Origin: Enterovibrio nigricans DSM 22720 | Lineage (GTDB): Bacteria > Pseudomonadota > Gammaproteobacteria > Enterobacterales > Vibrionaceae | Length of the DNA: 64,000 bases | Reading direction: 5' to 3' | Assembly (NCBI RefSeq): GCF_900167155.1 | Contig: NZ_FUXU01000006.1 | Location: 62,001-126,000 of the forward strand | Program-made: the position numbers and the translations under genes | The notes under the pieces: model-generated | The model's input: only the letters and a program-made list of their open reading frames with translations | Told to the model about the DNA's origin: nothing | The model's database searches: none | Part shown: piece by piece, positions 1 to 9,098 of the stretch | How the letters are laid out: each line of letters begins with the position of its first letter | How positions within the stretch are numbered: position 1 is the stretch's first letter

Positions 1-22
1 GTAAGAGCAGACCTCATTTATT

Positions 23-45
23 AAAGGCCCGTCCGGGCCTTTTTT
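23..45 (+). terminator. Rho-independent terminator of an upstream gene outside the window
   Basis: A GGCCC/GGGCC stem with a four-base loop is flanked by A-rich and T-rich sides and ends in a run of T. It must serve a plus-strand transcript entering from before position 1; only about 20 bases of that gene are inside the window and it cannot be identified. Confidence 0.75.
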
Positions 46-156
46 GTTGCCTATTTTTCTGCCACTTCAACCATCAACTCTCTCCGAATTATTGACACTC
101 CTTCCAATTTAATTTTTGCCGCGAATTAAATTGTGCTTGATGTAACAATTTTTTAT

Positions 157-184
157 TAAAGAATGTCACATTGAGTGCCGATAA
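157..184 (+). promoter_or_regulatory. Sigma-28 (FliA)-type promoter of the chemoreceptor gene
   Basis: TAAAGAA starts at 157 and GCCGATAA lies at 177-184, an exact match to the FliA -10 element. The gap after TAAA is 16 bases, against the usual 15. FliA promoters typically drive chemoreceptor genes, and the next gene downstream, at 313, is one. The rest of 1-312 is AT-rich and holds no gene. Confidence 0.65.
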
Positions 185-312
185 CATCGATTGATGTCAA
201 AATTCTTGGCTTATTTCCCTATTGGCTCTCCGACTTATTTTTAGTCATGAATTTTTGAAGCCGAACAGACCTTTTTAGTCTCCTCCAAGACTGCCGTAAG
301 AGTGAGAGAACA

Positions 313-2286
313 ATGAAGTTGTCCGTCGTACAAAGAACCATCGCTGGTTTTGCATTAGTCTTCGTACTAATGGCTCTACTCAGCAGTGTCAGCCTGTTCA
401 ATGCGAAAACATTACAAAGTAAAGTTGAACAAATCACTGACCAATCTACCCCGATGGTTGTCGCATCCGGTAATCTAATCACCCAATTGATGCGCACCAA
501 CTTACTGGTGAATACCTTCCATCGTGACATTGAAAAGCTGAATGTGATTGACGATCACTTTGACGATCAAAAGCAACGTTTTTTTCAAACATTAAACCAA
601 GCAGAAAGAAATGCAGTTCTTGATGAAGAACGTCAACAGCTTCGCGCTATCTACCAAACGTCTTCAACTTACTATGGGCAAGCCGCAGAGCTGATTGATA
701 TGCAGCAACGCTCTCTCGAATTGGTTGAGCAACAACAAGCCTTAGACCTTAAATTTCTTCGCCTCGAAGATACCTACCAGTGGGCGGCTAACCTCTTACT
801 TCAGAAAGCATCGGTAAAGCGTTCTCTACACAATCGTGCGGAGCTGATAACCAGTGGTATCGCCCGTGACTTGAAACTGCTTCGTCGCGCAAATCAAGAC
901 ACTGACTTAGCCAAGCTACGTGCGGTATTGTCCAAAGACATCGAAATTGCGTTCAAACGCCTTGCGCTCATTTCGGTAGAAGACGATGTAAAAGCACGCT
1001 ATTCGCGCAACCTGAAGAAAGTTGAATCATTGACGCTGGGTGACGGCGGTTTGCTTGACGTACTGACACAGCAGCAACGTATCAATCAGTCACTGCAACG
1101 TGAGAACCGGGAAACCAGCGAACAAATGGATCGCATCCAAGAGCAGCTTCAAGGATTTGCTGATTACGCGCAGCATCTTGCTCAAACGAGTCGTTCAGCA
1201 GCTGAAACGGCAGTTAGTGAAGCGTTCTTGTATGTCATCGTGATGACCTCATTTGCTGCGGCAATCAGTATTTGGGTCGGCTTTACGACAACGCGAAGCA
1301 TCCAAAAACCGTTGGCGCTTATCAATACCGTACTCGACAAGATGACGGCGGGTGACATGCGTACTCGCACAAATTACAACACCAATGATGAGTTTGGTGA
1401 ACTAAGCCGCTCTATCGACATGCTTGCCAGCACCATGTCTCAAACCCTGGCGAAATTCGGTGATGGCGCACAACACCTTCTCGATGAAGCAGGTAGAGCA
1501 GCTGCCGTCAGCGACAGTGCCATGTCGCGTGTCGAAGATCAGAAATCACGCACAGACCAAGTCGCCGCCGCTATTTCAGAAATGGAAGTGAGTGCGAAGG
1601 AAATTTCTCGTTCAACCGAAATGACCGTGGCAGAAGTGGAAAGCACAAACCAAGCGGCGAACAGCGGACGTTCTCAGGTTTCTCGTAGTCGTCAGTTGAC
1701 CGAGCAACTGTCAGGAAACATTGAAGAAGCGGTATCAAACACTCAGCAATTGAACCAATATTCTTCAAATATCGGCTCAATTCTTCATGTTATTCAAGAG
1801 ATTGCTGAACAAACTAACCTATTAGCGTTGAATGCAGCCATTGAAGCGGCACGTGCTGGTGCACACGGCCGTGGTTTCGCGGTTGTTGCAGATGAAGTGC
1901 GTGCACTGGCGACGCGCACGCAAAAGTCGACGGAAGAAATCCAGCAAATGATCAACAATCTGCAAGGCAATGCGTCCCGCATGGCGGATACCATGAGCGC
2001 AAGCCAAAAGCAGATGGAAGACTGTCTAAATCAAACCCGCATGACAGACCAAACCTTGCAAGACATCGTATCCCGAATGGAGGCGATTCAAGACATGGCT
2101 GTTCATGTCGCGCAAGCAACGGAAGAGCAAATTAAAGTCAGCCACGAAGTTGCTGAACATATCAACGGTATCGCGCATGTCGCTTATGAAGCAGAGAAAG
2201 ATGCACGGGAGTCAGCGTCAAGCAGTGATGCTTTAGCAACATTGGCTCAAGAGCAACAAAACCTGATTTCTAACTTCCGCGTGTAA
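313..2286 (+). CDS. Methyl-accepting chemotaxis protein, two membrane segments with HAMP
   Basis: Transmembrane chemoreceptor that senses a ligand in the periplasm and controls the CheA kinase. There is a membrane segment at about residues 10-30, a periplasmic helical sensor to about 300, a second segment at about 305-325, HAMP to about 380, then the cytoplasmic signalling domain. The conserved tip begins at residue 497 ([17 protein letters not shown]) and continues with [15 protein letters not shown]. No C-terminal CheR-tethering pentapeptide is present; it ends LISNFRV. A sigma-28-like promoter lies upstream. The stop is 10 bases before a periplasmic sugar-binding protein gene, suggesting one transcript and that the binding protein presents the ligand to this receptor (inference). 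The ligand is unknown. Confidence 0.93.
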   Translation: MKLSVVQRTIAGFALVFVLMALLSSVSLFNAKTLQSKVEQITDQSTPMVVASGNLITQLMRTNLLVNTFHRDIEKLNVIDDHFDDQKQRFFQTLNQAERNAVLDEERQQLRAIYQTSSTYYGQAAELIDMQQRSLELVEQQQALDLKFLRLEDTYQWAANLLLQKASVKRSLHNRAELITSGIARDLKLLRRANQDTDLAKLRAVLSKDIEIAFKRLALISVEDDVKARYSRNLKKVESLTLGDGGLLDVLTQQQRINQSLQRENRETSEQMDRIQEQLQGFADYAQHLAQTSRSAAETAVSEAFLYVIVMTSFAAAISIWVGFTTTRSIQKPLALINTVLDKMTAGDMRTRTNYNTNDEFGELSRSIDMLASTMSQTLAKFGDGAQHLLDEAGRAAAVSDSAMSRVEDQKSRTDQVAAAISEMEVSAKEISRSTEMTVAEVESTNQAANSGRSQVSRSRQLTEQLSGNIEEAVSNTQQLNQYSSNIGSILHVIQEIAEQTNLLALNAAIEAARAGAHGRGFAVVADEVRALATRTQKSTEEIQQMINNLQGNASRMADTMSASQKQMEDCLNQTRMTDQTLQDIVSRMEAIQDMAVHVAQATEEQIKVSHEVAEHINGIAHVAYEAEKDARESASSSDALATLAQEQQNLISNFRV

Positions 2287-2296
2287 GGATCTGAAC

Positions 2297-3558
2297 ATGA
2301 AAAATACTTTCCTCCTGCCGTTGGCAGCGGTGACGTTGGCCGTGTCTTCTTTTGTCAATGCGCAAAGCACGCTGGTTATTGATTCTTGGCGCAGTGACGA
2401 CAAAGTGTGGAATGAAAAAATCATTCCCGCTTTTAATAAGCACTACCCTGATATCAAGGTGGAATATCGCTCACCACCGGACATGGACGCGTCCAAATGG
2501 AATGACGATATGGAAAAACGCTTCGCCGAAGGTACTGCGGGTGACTTGATCGCCTGTCGCCCTTTTGATGGCGCTCTGGGTCTTTTCCAGCGCGGACTTT
2601 TAAAAGAAGTGACCGAAATGGAAGGCATGGAAAACTTCCCAAGTTTTGCGCAAGCACCGTGGCAAACCGATTCAGGCGCACAGACATTCTGTTTGCCGAT
2701 GGCGTCAGTGATCCATGGTTTTTTCTATAACAAAGATATTTTCAAAGAAATCGGCGTTAACGAACCGGTCACCAAGGCAGATTTCTACTGGGTATTGGAA
2801 AAAGCCAAACGTCAGGGGTATGTACCGCTGGCAATGGGCACGAAAGACAAATGGGAGTCCGCTACCATGGGCTTCCAAAACATTGGTCCGACATACTGGA
2901 AAGGGGAAGATGGCCGAGAAGCCCTTGTAAAAGGCTCAGAACGCATCGACAGCGAACCGTACTACCAAACATTCAGCGAGCTGAAAAAGTGGGCAAGCTA
3001 TATGGGCGAGGACTTTGACCAGCGCAGTTATGCCGACGCAGGTTCGTTGTTTACCGAAGGTAAAGCTGCAGTCTATCCTGCCGGCTCTTGGGATATCATG
3101 ACCTTCAAAGGTAATGTAAATATGGGCGTATTCCCCCCCCTGTCGAAAAGAAAGGTGATGCCTGCTATTTCACCGATCACACCGACTTGGGCATGGGTAT
3201 CTACTCACATACCAAAAACTCAGAAGCAGCCGATTTGTTCTTGAAATGGATGACTACTGCCGAATTTGCCGAGTTGCTGACAAATGAAATCTCAGGCTTC
3301 TTTTCGCTGTCCAACCATTTCTTTGATATTAACGATCCGATTGCTCAGGAAATGATGTCTTGGCGCGATACATGCGATTCAACCATTCGCAATACTGCAC
3401 AAGTACTTTCTCGCGGAGAACCGAATCTAGAGTTGGAAGTGTGGGAAACCAGCGTAGGCGTAATGTCTGGTCAACTCACACCGATGCAAGCGGCAGCCCA
3501 GCTACAAAAAGGGTTGGAAAGTTGGTATCAGCCTCAGAGAGAGTTTGAACAATGCTAG
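2297..3558 (+). pseudogene. Periplasmic sugar-binding protein (ABC-type, family 1), frame broken at a C8 tract
   Basis: Extracellular solute-binding protein of the MalE/UgpB sugar class. Residues 1-22 form a signal peptide (MKNTFLLPLAAVTLAV..., cut after VNA). The first frame runs from 2297 to 3244 but loses family resemblance after a run of eight C at 3133-3140; the proper continuation (EKKGDACYFTDHTDLGMGIY) is in another frame and ends at 3558. One added C restores a protein of about 420 residues, normal for the family. The loss could be a sequencing error, a real null allele or slipped-strand phase variation. No permease or ATPase genes are adjacent, so the protein is an orphan paired only with the upstream chemoreceptor. 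Confidence 0.85.
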
Positions 3559-3610
3559 CGCTATGATGCTGCAATGCCCACCCGTTAAATAGCTTTCAGG
3601 CTTTACAACA

Positions 3611-3637
3611 ACCCGGCCACCGTGCCGGGTTTATTTT
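3611..3637 (+). terminator. Terminator after the sugar-binding protein gene
   Basis: ACCCGGC / GCCGGGT stem (3611-3617 with 3624-3630), a six-base loop and a T-rich tail, about 50 bases after the stop at 3558. Confidence 0.75.
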
Positions 3638-3885
3638 CAACCTTAACACCGTTGTTAAATGAGATAATCCCGTCGGTTACACTTGTTACTTTTCACGCCC
3701 TTTCAGCAACACAGTTCACACGTGCTTCGCGACTTTTTTACCGCCCAATAACCCTTAATTCCATATGGGAATATCATATTTAGTTTTCATCTAGATACCG
3801 GATGCAACAATTGATCTCATTCACGTTTCGCTTTTCAACTCTCCCTATAATCGCCCTGGATTCCACATTTACTTGATGAATAAGT

Positions 3886-4710
3886 ATGACTAACGTAGAG
3901 AACAAAGGCGGACAAGCGCGTATCGTGATGACGAGTGTTATCGCAGTATCAGCGCTGATTTTCGTTTCACAATTTATTATTGGCACCCAAAAAATCGACT
4001 TGGGCTTTGCCACCATTTCCATCCTTCCAATGCTGTTCGCAGTAATGTTCGGCATGGTTCTTTCTGTTAACTGGACCAAAAACAAAGTTAAAGCATGGGG
4101 CAAAATCTTCACTGAGAAAGAAGAAGGCTTCTGCGGAAAAATGGTCGGCTACTGCCTTTTGGTTCTCGGTACCCAATACGCGGGCATGATCATTCCTAAC
4201 CTAGAAATGATTATCGACGCGGGCGTTCCATTGCTGCTTCAAGAGCTGGGTAACCTTCTTCCTATCCTTGTTGCTGTTCCTTTGGCAGTGAAGTTTGGAT
4301 TCGGCCGCAAGACGATTGGCGCATGTTCTTCTATCAGCCGTGAGCCTTCAATCGCAGTTATTCAAGGCAAATTTGGCACAGGCAGCCCTGAGTACGTTGG
4401 CGTACTGGCTATCTACCTGTGTGGTTCTGTCGTTGGTACCCTTTGGTTCTCCGTTCTTGGCAGTATCGCACCGCTAACCGGTCTTCACCCTTTGGCACTG
4501 GCCGCAGGTTCTGGTGTAGGTTCCGGCTCGATGCTAAGCGCAGCATCAGGCGCACTGGTATCAGGTCTGGATCCTGAGATGGCAAAGCAAGTTCTGAGTA
4601 TTGCTGCTGCATCTAACCTGCTGTCTTCTGTACTGGGCGCTCTGTCGCTGACCTTCTTGGGTCTGCCACTGGCTGAATTCATCTACAAAATCTGTAACAA
4701 AGGTAAATAA
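3886..4710 (+). CDS. DUF3100-like multi-spanning membrane protein
   Basis: A 274-residue, strongly hydrophobic protein with about seven predicted membrane segments, which I recognise as the DUF3100 group; its function is not established. A conserved-looking cytoplasmic stretch GFGRKTIGACSSISREPSI lies near residues 138-156, and a Gly/Ser-rich membrane segment (GSGVGSGSMLSAASGA) near residues 210-225 resembles substrate-path helices of secondary transporters. It is the first of three genes: three bases separate it from a smaller membrane protein and the third gene is a peptidase-like amidohydrolase. Inference: a two-part carrier for an amide-linked or peptide-like compound that the amidohydrolase cleaves. 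The ribosome-binding site is weak. Confidence 0.75.
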   Translation: MTNVENKGGQARIVMTSVIAVSALIFVSQFIIGTQKIDLGFATISILPMLFAVMFGMVLSVNWTKNKVKAWGKIFTEKEEGFCGKMVGYCLLVLGTQYAGMIIPNLEMIIDAGVPLLLQELGNLLPILVAVPLAVKFGFGRKTIGACSSISREPSIAVIQGKFGTGSPEYVGVLAIYLCGSVVGTLWFSVLGSIAPLTGLHPLALAAGSGVGSGSMLSAASGALVSGLDPEMAKQVLSIAAASNLLSSVLGALSLTFLGLPLAEFIYKICNKGK

Positions 4711-4713
4711 GCC

Positions 4714-5163
4714 ATGAAAGCCATTTTTAACGACATGAAGCTAGTGTCGCTTGCGATTGTACTGGCCGGTTTTACCCAATTCCTGACAAACGGTACAGCA
4801 CCACTAGAGATGGTAAACAGCTTTATCGCAATGTCAGTGATCGTTTTCCTGTCACTGGTAGCTAAGAAGTTCATTCCTTCTTCTTTGCCTACATTCGCGT
4901 ACGCAACCATCATCGGTATTTTGATCTGCCTGCCTGACACGCCAATTCGCGCTTACTTCCTGGAATCTGTGGGTAAAATCCAGTTCCTGTCAGTGTGTGT
5001 CCCTCTGTTGGCATTCGCAGGTCTGTCTGTCGGCGGCCAGATGGAAGAACTGAAGAAGATGTCTTGGAAAGTGATCGTAATCTTCCTGATTGTTGCAACC
5101 AGCTGTTTCTTTGGCGCATCAATCGTTGCCCAAATCGGTTTCCAAATGAAAGGGATTATCTAA
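4714..5163 (+). CDS. Small membrane protein, partner of the DUF3100 protein
   Basis: A 149-residue protein with four to five hydrophobic segments and short charged loops. It starts three bases after the DUF3100 gene, and its stop abuts the start of the amidohydrolase with no gap, so the three are almost certainly co-translated. It resembles half of a bacterial secondary transporter, and with the 274-residue neighbour could form one carrier from two chains (inference). I do not recognise a characterised family. Confidence 0.7.
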   Translation: MKAIFNDMKLVSLAIVLAGFTQFLTNGTAPLEMVNSFIAMSVIVFLSLVAKKFIPSSLPTFAYATIIGILICLPDTPIRAYFLESVGKIQFLSVCVPLLAFAGLSVGGQMEELKKMSWKVIVIFLIVATSCFFGASIVAQIGFQMKGII

Positions 5164-6351
5164 ATGTCTGCGAAGTACGGCAATTTTAACCTAGACAGTA
5201 AACTGCTGGGTCTGCACGCGTTCAGCATCAAGACTCGTCGCGATCTACACCAGATCCCTGAAGTATCTGGCGAAGAGTTCAAAACCTCTGCGTATTGTCA
5301 GACGCTGATGACCGAAATGGGTTACTCGCTGACTACCTACGAAGGTTTCACTGGCTTTATCGCAGATTTGACCGTGAACCCAGAGTGGAACCGTGTCGCT
5401 TTCCGTGCTGATATGGATGCACTGGAAATGCAAGACATGACAGAGAACGATTACCGTTCTTCCCACGACGGTCGTTCACATAACTGTGGCCACGATACCC
5501 ATATGGCTATCATTCTGACCACAGCAAAGTACCTGTCAGAAAACCAAGGCGAGCTTAAGCATAACGTTCGCTTTGTGTTCCAAATGGCAGAAGAAGACAT
5601 GCGTATCCCTGGCGCAAGCAAAATGGTTGAGCTGGGTTGTATGGAAGGCGTTGCGGAAGTGTATGCACTGCACAATGATGCCGCGCTGGAATACGGCATG
5701 GTGAAAATCAACAACGGCATTATGTCTTCTTACGGTTCTGCGTGGACGCTGGATGTTCACGGCGTATCTGCGCACGGATCTACCCCTCAAAAAGGGATGG
5801 ATGCGATTCGTGAAGCAAGCCGTATCATCATGGACATGGACTACATCGTTGCTAAGCGCACTAACCCATTCAGCCCTGCTGTATTCGGTTGCGGCATGTT
5901 CAACGGCGGTAGCATTCCAAACGCTGTGCCTGATTACGCACAAGCTCGCGGCACCATCCGTGCAATGGATGCGGAAACTGACCAAATCCTGAAAGACAGC
6001 TTCGGCACGTTTGTAAAAGAAAGTGAAATCCGTGGCTTCAAAACCACCATGGTGTGTGAAGGTTACCCTGCGGTAATTAACCACCCAGACGCTTACCAGC
6101 GCGTTATTGAGGCTGCACAAGCAACCGTTCCTGCTGACCGTCTGGACCCTCACGGTAAACCAATGACAGGCTCTGAAGATTTCAGCTTGATGGTGAATGC
6201 AGCAGAAAACCAGAAAGGCGCGATGTTCTTCCTGGGCAGTGGCAACGCTGAGGCGGGCATCTGTAACTACCTGCACTCAAGCCCTTACTACGTAGATGAC
6301 GATTTCCTGCTTATCGGCGCGCAAATCTTCACGCGTATTGCTTGCTCGTAA
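5164..6351 (+). CDS. M20 family amidohydrolase / aminoacylase-type metallopeptidase
   Basis: A 395-residue zinc-type hydrolase of the M20D class (relatives: hippurate hydrolase, N-acetyl-L-amino-acid and aminobenzoyl-glutamate hydrolases). Visible metal-site motifs are FRADMDALEMQD, SHNCGHDTHMA with the first His and Asp, and FQMAEED with the catalytic Glu pair. The lid domain carries GVSAHGSTPQKGMDAI, and the C-terminal histidine is in NYLHSSPYY. There is no signal peptide, so it acts in the cytoplasm, presumably on what the two preceding membrane proteins import. The substrate cannot be read from sequence. It ends the operon and is followed by a strong terminator. Confidence 0.88.
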   Translation: MSAKYGNFNLDSKLLGLHAFSIKTRRDLHQIPEVSGEEFKTSAYCQTLMTEMGYSLTTYEGFTGFIADLTVNPEWNRVAFRADMDALEMQDMTENDYRSSHDGRSHNCGHDTHMAIILTTAKYLSENQGELKHNVRFVFQMAEEDMRIPGASKMVELGCMEGVAEVYALHNDAALEYGMVKINNGIMSSYGSAWTLDVHGVSAHGSTPQKGMDAIREASRIIMDMDYIVAKRTNPFSPAVFGCGMFNGGSIPNAVPDYAQARGTIRAMDAETDQILKDSFGTFVKESEIRGFKTTMVCEGYPAVINHPDAYQRVIEAAQATVPADRLDPHGKPMTGSEDFSLMVNAAENQKGAMFFLGSGNAEAGICNYLHSSPYYVDDDFLLIGAQIFTRIACS

Positions 6352-6376
6352 AACAAGCGTCATTCCCCCTAAACAT

Positions 6377-6406
6377 AAAAGGCCGGAGTATTCTCCGGCC
6401 TTTTCT
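6377..6406. terminator. Bidirectional terminator between the amidohydrolase gene and adiA
   Basis: GGCCGGAG / CTCCGGCC stem (6381-6388 with 6393-6400), TATT loop, A-run on the left and T-run on the right, between two convergent genes. Confidence 0.85.
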
Positions 6407-6429
6407 TTTGCTTCGTCAATCAGTAATCA

Positions 6430-8724
6430 TTACACGTTTTTCACACACATCACGTGATAGATGCCACCATGCAATTCCGTCCCTTCTGTCTCCTTCTCAA
6501 AGCCTGGGAATTCGTCATCCCACACTTCGAGGCTCTTGAGATATTTGATCTGCGGACTGCTTTCATCACCAAAGCTTTCACCGGACATAAGCATCGGAAT
6601 ACCCGGGGGGTACGGGATAACCGCGTTCGCGGCGACTCGCCCCACCAGCTGGTGAGATGGCACCATTTCTACGTTATCGGCAACAATTGCTTGGAACGCA
6701 GCGCGTGGCGTCATCACCGCGTCAGGCAGCATCTCATAAGCCGCATTCAATACTTCACCCGGATTATGTTTTTTAAGGTAAGCAAAGATTTTGTCACCCA
6801 GATCTTTAAGGCCCAAATTGCCATAAGCATCAGGGAAGTCAGCGACAAGATCAGGTAACGCGTCAACCAATGGCGTATTGTTATCGTAGTGGCGCTTAAA
6901 GGCCATTAGCGTATTTACCAAAGTTGCCCACTTACCTTTGGTGATACCCATGGAGAAGAGGAACATTACTTGGAAGTCAGTGGTACGGGTTGGCACAATA
7001 CCAAAACGACCAAGGTACAAGGTTACCAGTGCGGCTGGAACACCTGTATCGAGTAGATGACCATCATCCCCCATACCTGGTGCCAGAATACTGACCTTAA
7101 TAGGGTCGAGCATACACCAGTCTGCGGGCATGTCTTCAAAGCCATGCCATTTATCACCAGGGTGCATCACCCATGCATCCTGACTTTCACAGAGCAGGTC
7201 TGCTGGCGCGTCTTCGAACGCATAAGACTGCCCGGTGGCGGGATCTTTCACTACTTCTGCATTCCACGGGGTGAAGAACCAATCACCCTTTTCCGTGTAC
7301 TCGCGATTCAAACGTCCCATCGCCTGACGGAAATCAACGGCTTCACGGATCACTTCCAGCGTCAGTGAGTGACCGCGATTACCCGCCATCTGAGAAACCG
7401 CAATATCGTTCGAGGCACTGATCGCATAAAGCGGCGATGTTGTTGCATGCATCATGTACGCCTGATTAAAGCGCTCGTAGCTGATCGCGCCTTTCCCATT
7501 CCGGACATGAAGCCACGATGCTTGAGAAAGCGCATTCAGCAATTTGTGTGTGGAGTGAGTGGCAAATACTGTTGGACCATCAGGATCGTCTACTGGATCG
7601 CCGCGCATCGCAAAGTGGTTTTCATAGATAGGATTGAAACGCGCATAACCATACCAAGCTTCATCAAAGTGAATGCGATCACTGCTTTCGGCTAAGATAT
7701 CCTGCGCTCGTTTTGCGTTATAGCAAAGACCATCATAGGTACAGTTAGTCAACACCGCGTAAACGGCACGCTGATCGGCATAGTCTTTGGTTAATGAATA
7801 CTCTTTCGCTCGTTTATCAAGAACAGGTTTAGACAGTTGGTCTGGGTAGATGGGTCCGATGATGCCATACCGGTTACGGGTCGGAACCAAATAAATAGGG
7901 CGCGAGCCAGACAGCATCAATCCCTGCTCAATGGATTTGTGACAATTCCGATCACAGATAACGAGATCATTTTCATTCATACACGCAGACATTATGGTGC
8001 GGTTTGAGCCCGATGTACCTGTCACCAATGAATACGATTGATGCGCACCGAACACTTTAGCGGCATATCGCTCGCTTTCACCAAATGACCCAGTATGGTC
8101 GAGCAGTGAACCTAAACTGCCGCGCTCAATCCCCATATCGGTGCGGAAAATACCTTCACCGTAATAATTATAAAATCGCTGCCCCGCTGGCGTTTTCGTA
8201 AAGCCAACACCACCTTGGTGCCCTGGTGCCGCCCAAGAGTACTCGTGAATATCATCATATTTCATTAATGCAGACATCAGAGGCGGAAGTAACTGGTTGC
8301 GATAACGCGTCATTGCTGCAATCGCACGACCTGCGATGAAATCAGGCGTGTCTTCAAGGATCCAGGCGAACTCATCCACCTTTTCCATCATTTCTTTGGT
8401 AACGTGCAACGTGATTTTTTTTCGTTCTGCTAAAAGGAAAACGGGAACACCTTGCTGGCGGCGATTCAACTTGTCGATAAGCACGAAAAAGCGATCGTTC
8501 TCTTCGGCTTGCGAACCACTCATTGCCGACGTCAACATCAAGCAATCTAACGCCGTGTTAGTGAAAATCATGGAGTAACAGTCATCATAACTGTTCGCTA
8601 CCATCACCCTCGCCCCGCCCTCTTCGAGTTCGGCAATCAATCTTTCAATCGCATTGCCAACCATGCCCTCTCTGTGGGCCTCTTCCAGAATCAGAACATT
8701 AAATTTCTTTCCATAGGTTTTCAT
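6430..8724 (-). CDS. adiA: Biodegradative (acid-inducible) arginine decarboxylase
   Basis: PLP-dependent decarboxylase converting arginine to agmatine and CO2 in the cytoplasm, using up a proton. At 764 residues it is close to E. coli AdiA (about 755) and collinear with it throughout. An N-terminal wing domain precedes the fold-I core. SWAAPGHQGGVGFTKTPAG is the family signature, and the PLP-binding lysine is K394 in ATHSTHKLLNALSQAS. The C-terminal YPPGIPMLMSGE matches arginine rather than lysine or ornithine decarboxylases. It is divergent from the antiporter gene, 374 bases away. The pairing with an antiporter and a CysB-like regulator points to arginine-dependent acid resistance. Confidence 0.95.
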   Translation of the reverse strand: MKTYGKKFNVLILEEAHREGMVGNAIERLIAELEEGGARVMVANSYDDCYSMIFTNTALDCLMLTSAMSGSQAEENDRFFVLIDKLNRRQQGVPVFLLAERKKITLHVTKEMMEKVDEFAWILEDTPDFIAGRAIAAMTRYRNQLLPPLMSALMKYDDIHEYSWAAPGHQGGVGFTKTPAGQRFYNYYGEGIFRTDMGIERGSLGSLLDHTGSFGESERYAAKVFGAHQSYSLVTGTSGSNRTIMSACMNENDLVICDRNCHKSIEQGLMLSGSRPIYLVPTRNRYGIIGPIYPDQLSKPVLDKRAKEYSLTKDYADQRAVYAVLTNCTYDGLCYNAKRAQDILAESSDRIHFDEAWYGYARFNPIYENHFAMRGDPVDDPDGPTVFATHSTHKLLNALSQASWLHVRNGKGAISYERFNQAYMMHATTSPLYAISASNDIAVSQMAGNRGHSLTLEVIREAVDFRQAMGRLNREYTEKGDWFFTPWNAEVVKDPATGQSYAFEDAPADLLCESQDAWVMHPGDKWHGFEDMPADWCMLDPIKVSILAPGMGDDGHLLDTGVPAALVTLYLGRFGIVPTRTTDFQVMFLFSMGITKGKWATLVNTLMAFKRHYDNNTPLVDALPDLVADFPDAYGNLGLKDLGDKIFAYLKKHNPGEVLNAAYEMLPDAVMTPRAAFQAIVADNVEMVPSHQLVGRVAANAVIPYPPGIPMLMSGESFGDESSPQIKYLKSLEVWDDEFPGFEKETEGTELHGGIYHVMCVKNV

Positions 8725-9098
8725 AGCCTACCCCAGCACTGTACATGAAGAAGAGATTGCTCAAATGTTTGTTGAGACTCATTCACCATAGAAGAGAGCA
8801 TAGCAACGCAAAGTCGCAAAAGAGCAACTATGAAAAAAAATCTGATTTTCCCAACTGGCGATAATCCAAGTGATCAGCACTCAGTTCTAAATGTCGCTTT
8901 TTATCTATCAGACTGTCTTGTAAACGAATCAAACCGCCCTCTCTTGAACATCTATTTTGAGTTCGACGGTGCGTGCATTTTGATGTAGCACGCAAAATGT
9001 CACCTTTTGGCGCAATACTTATATGCTCTTTAAAGACAGCGCATGGAAGAAACTCATTTCCGCATTTCAAATTAAGCCCAAGGCGGTGGAGAATAAAC
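8725..9098. promoter_or_regulatory. Divergent intergenic region between adiA and its antiporter
   Basis: 374 bases without a credible gene; both promoters should lie here. A small dyad GCGTGC/GCACGC sits at 8971-8976 and 8988-8993. I see no convincing match to a known operator. Long A/T tracts (8827-8840) suggest bendable DNA. Confidence 0.5.

Noticed and set aside
5536-6276. 246-residue minus-strand open frame
   Set aside because: It lies antisense within the amidohydrolase gene, which has clear motifs; its His- and Cys-rich composition is that of a shadow frame.
8973-9098. 42-codon N-terminal extension of the antiporter from a GTG start
   Set aside because: The extension has no resemblance to the family, while ATG 9099 has a good ribosome-binding site and gives the PotE length.
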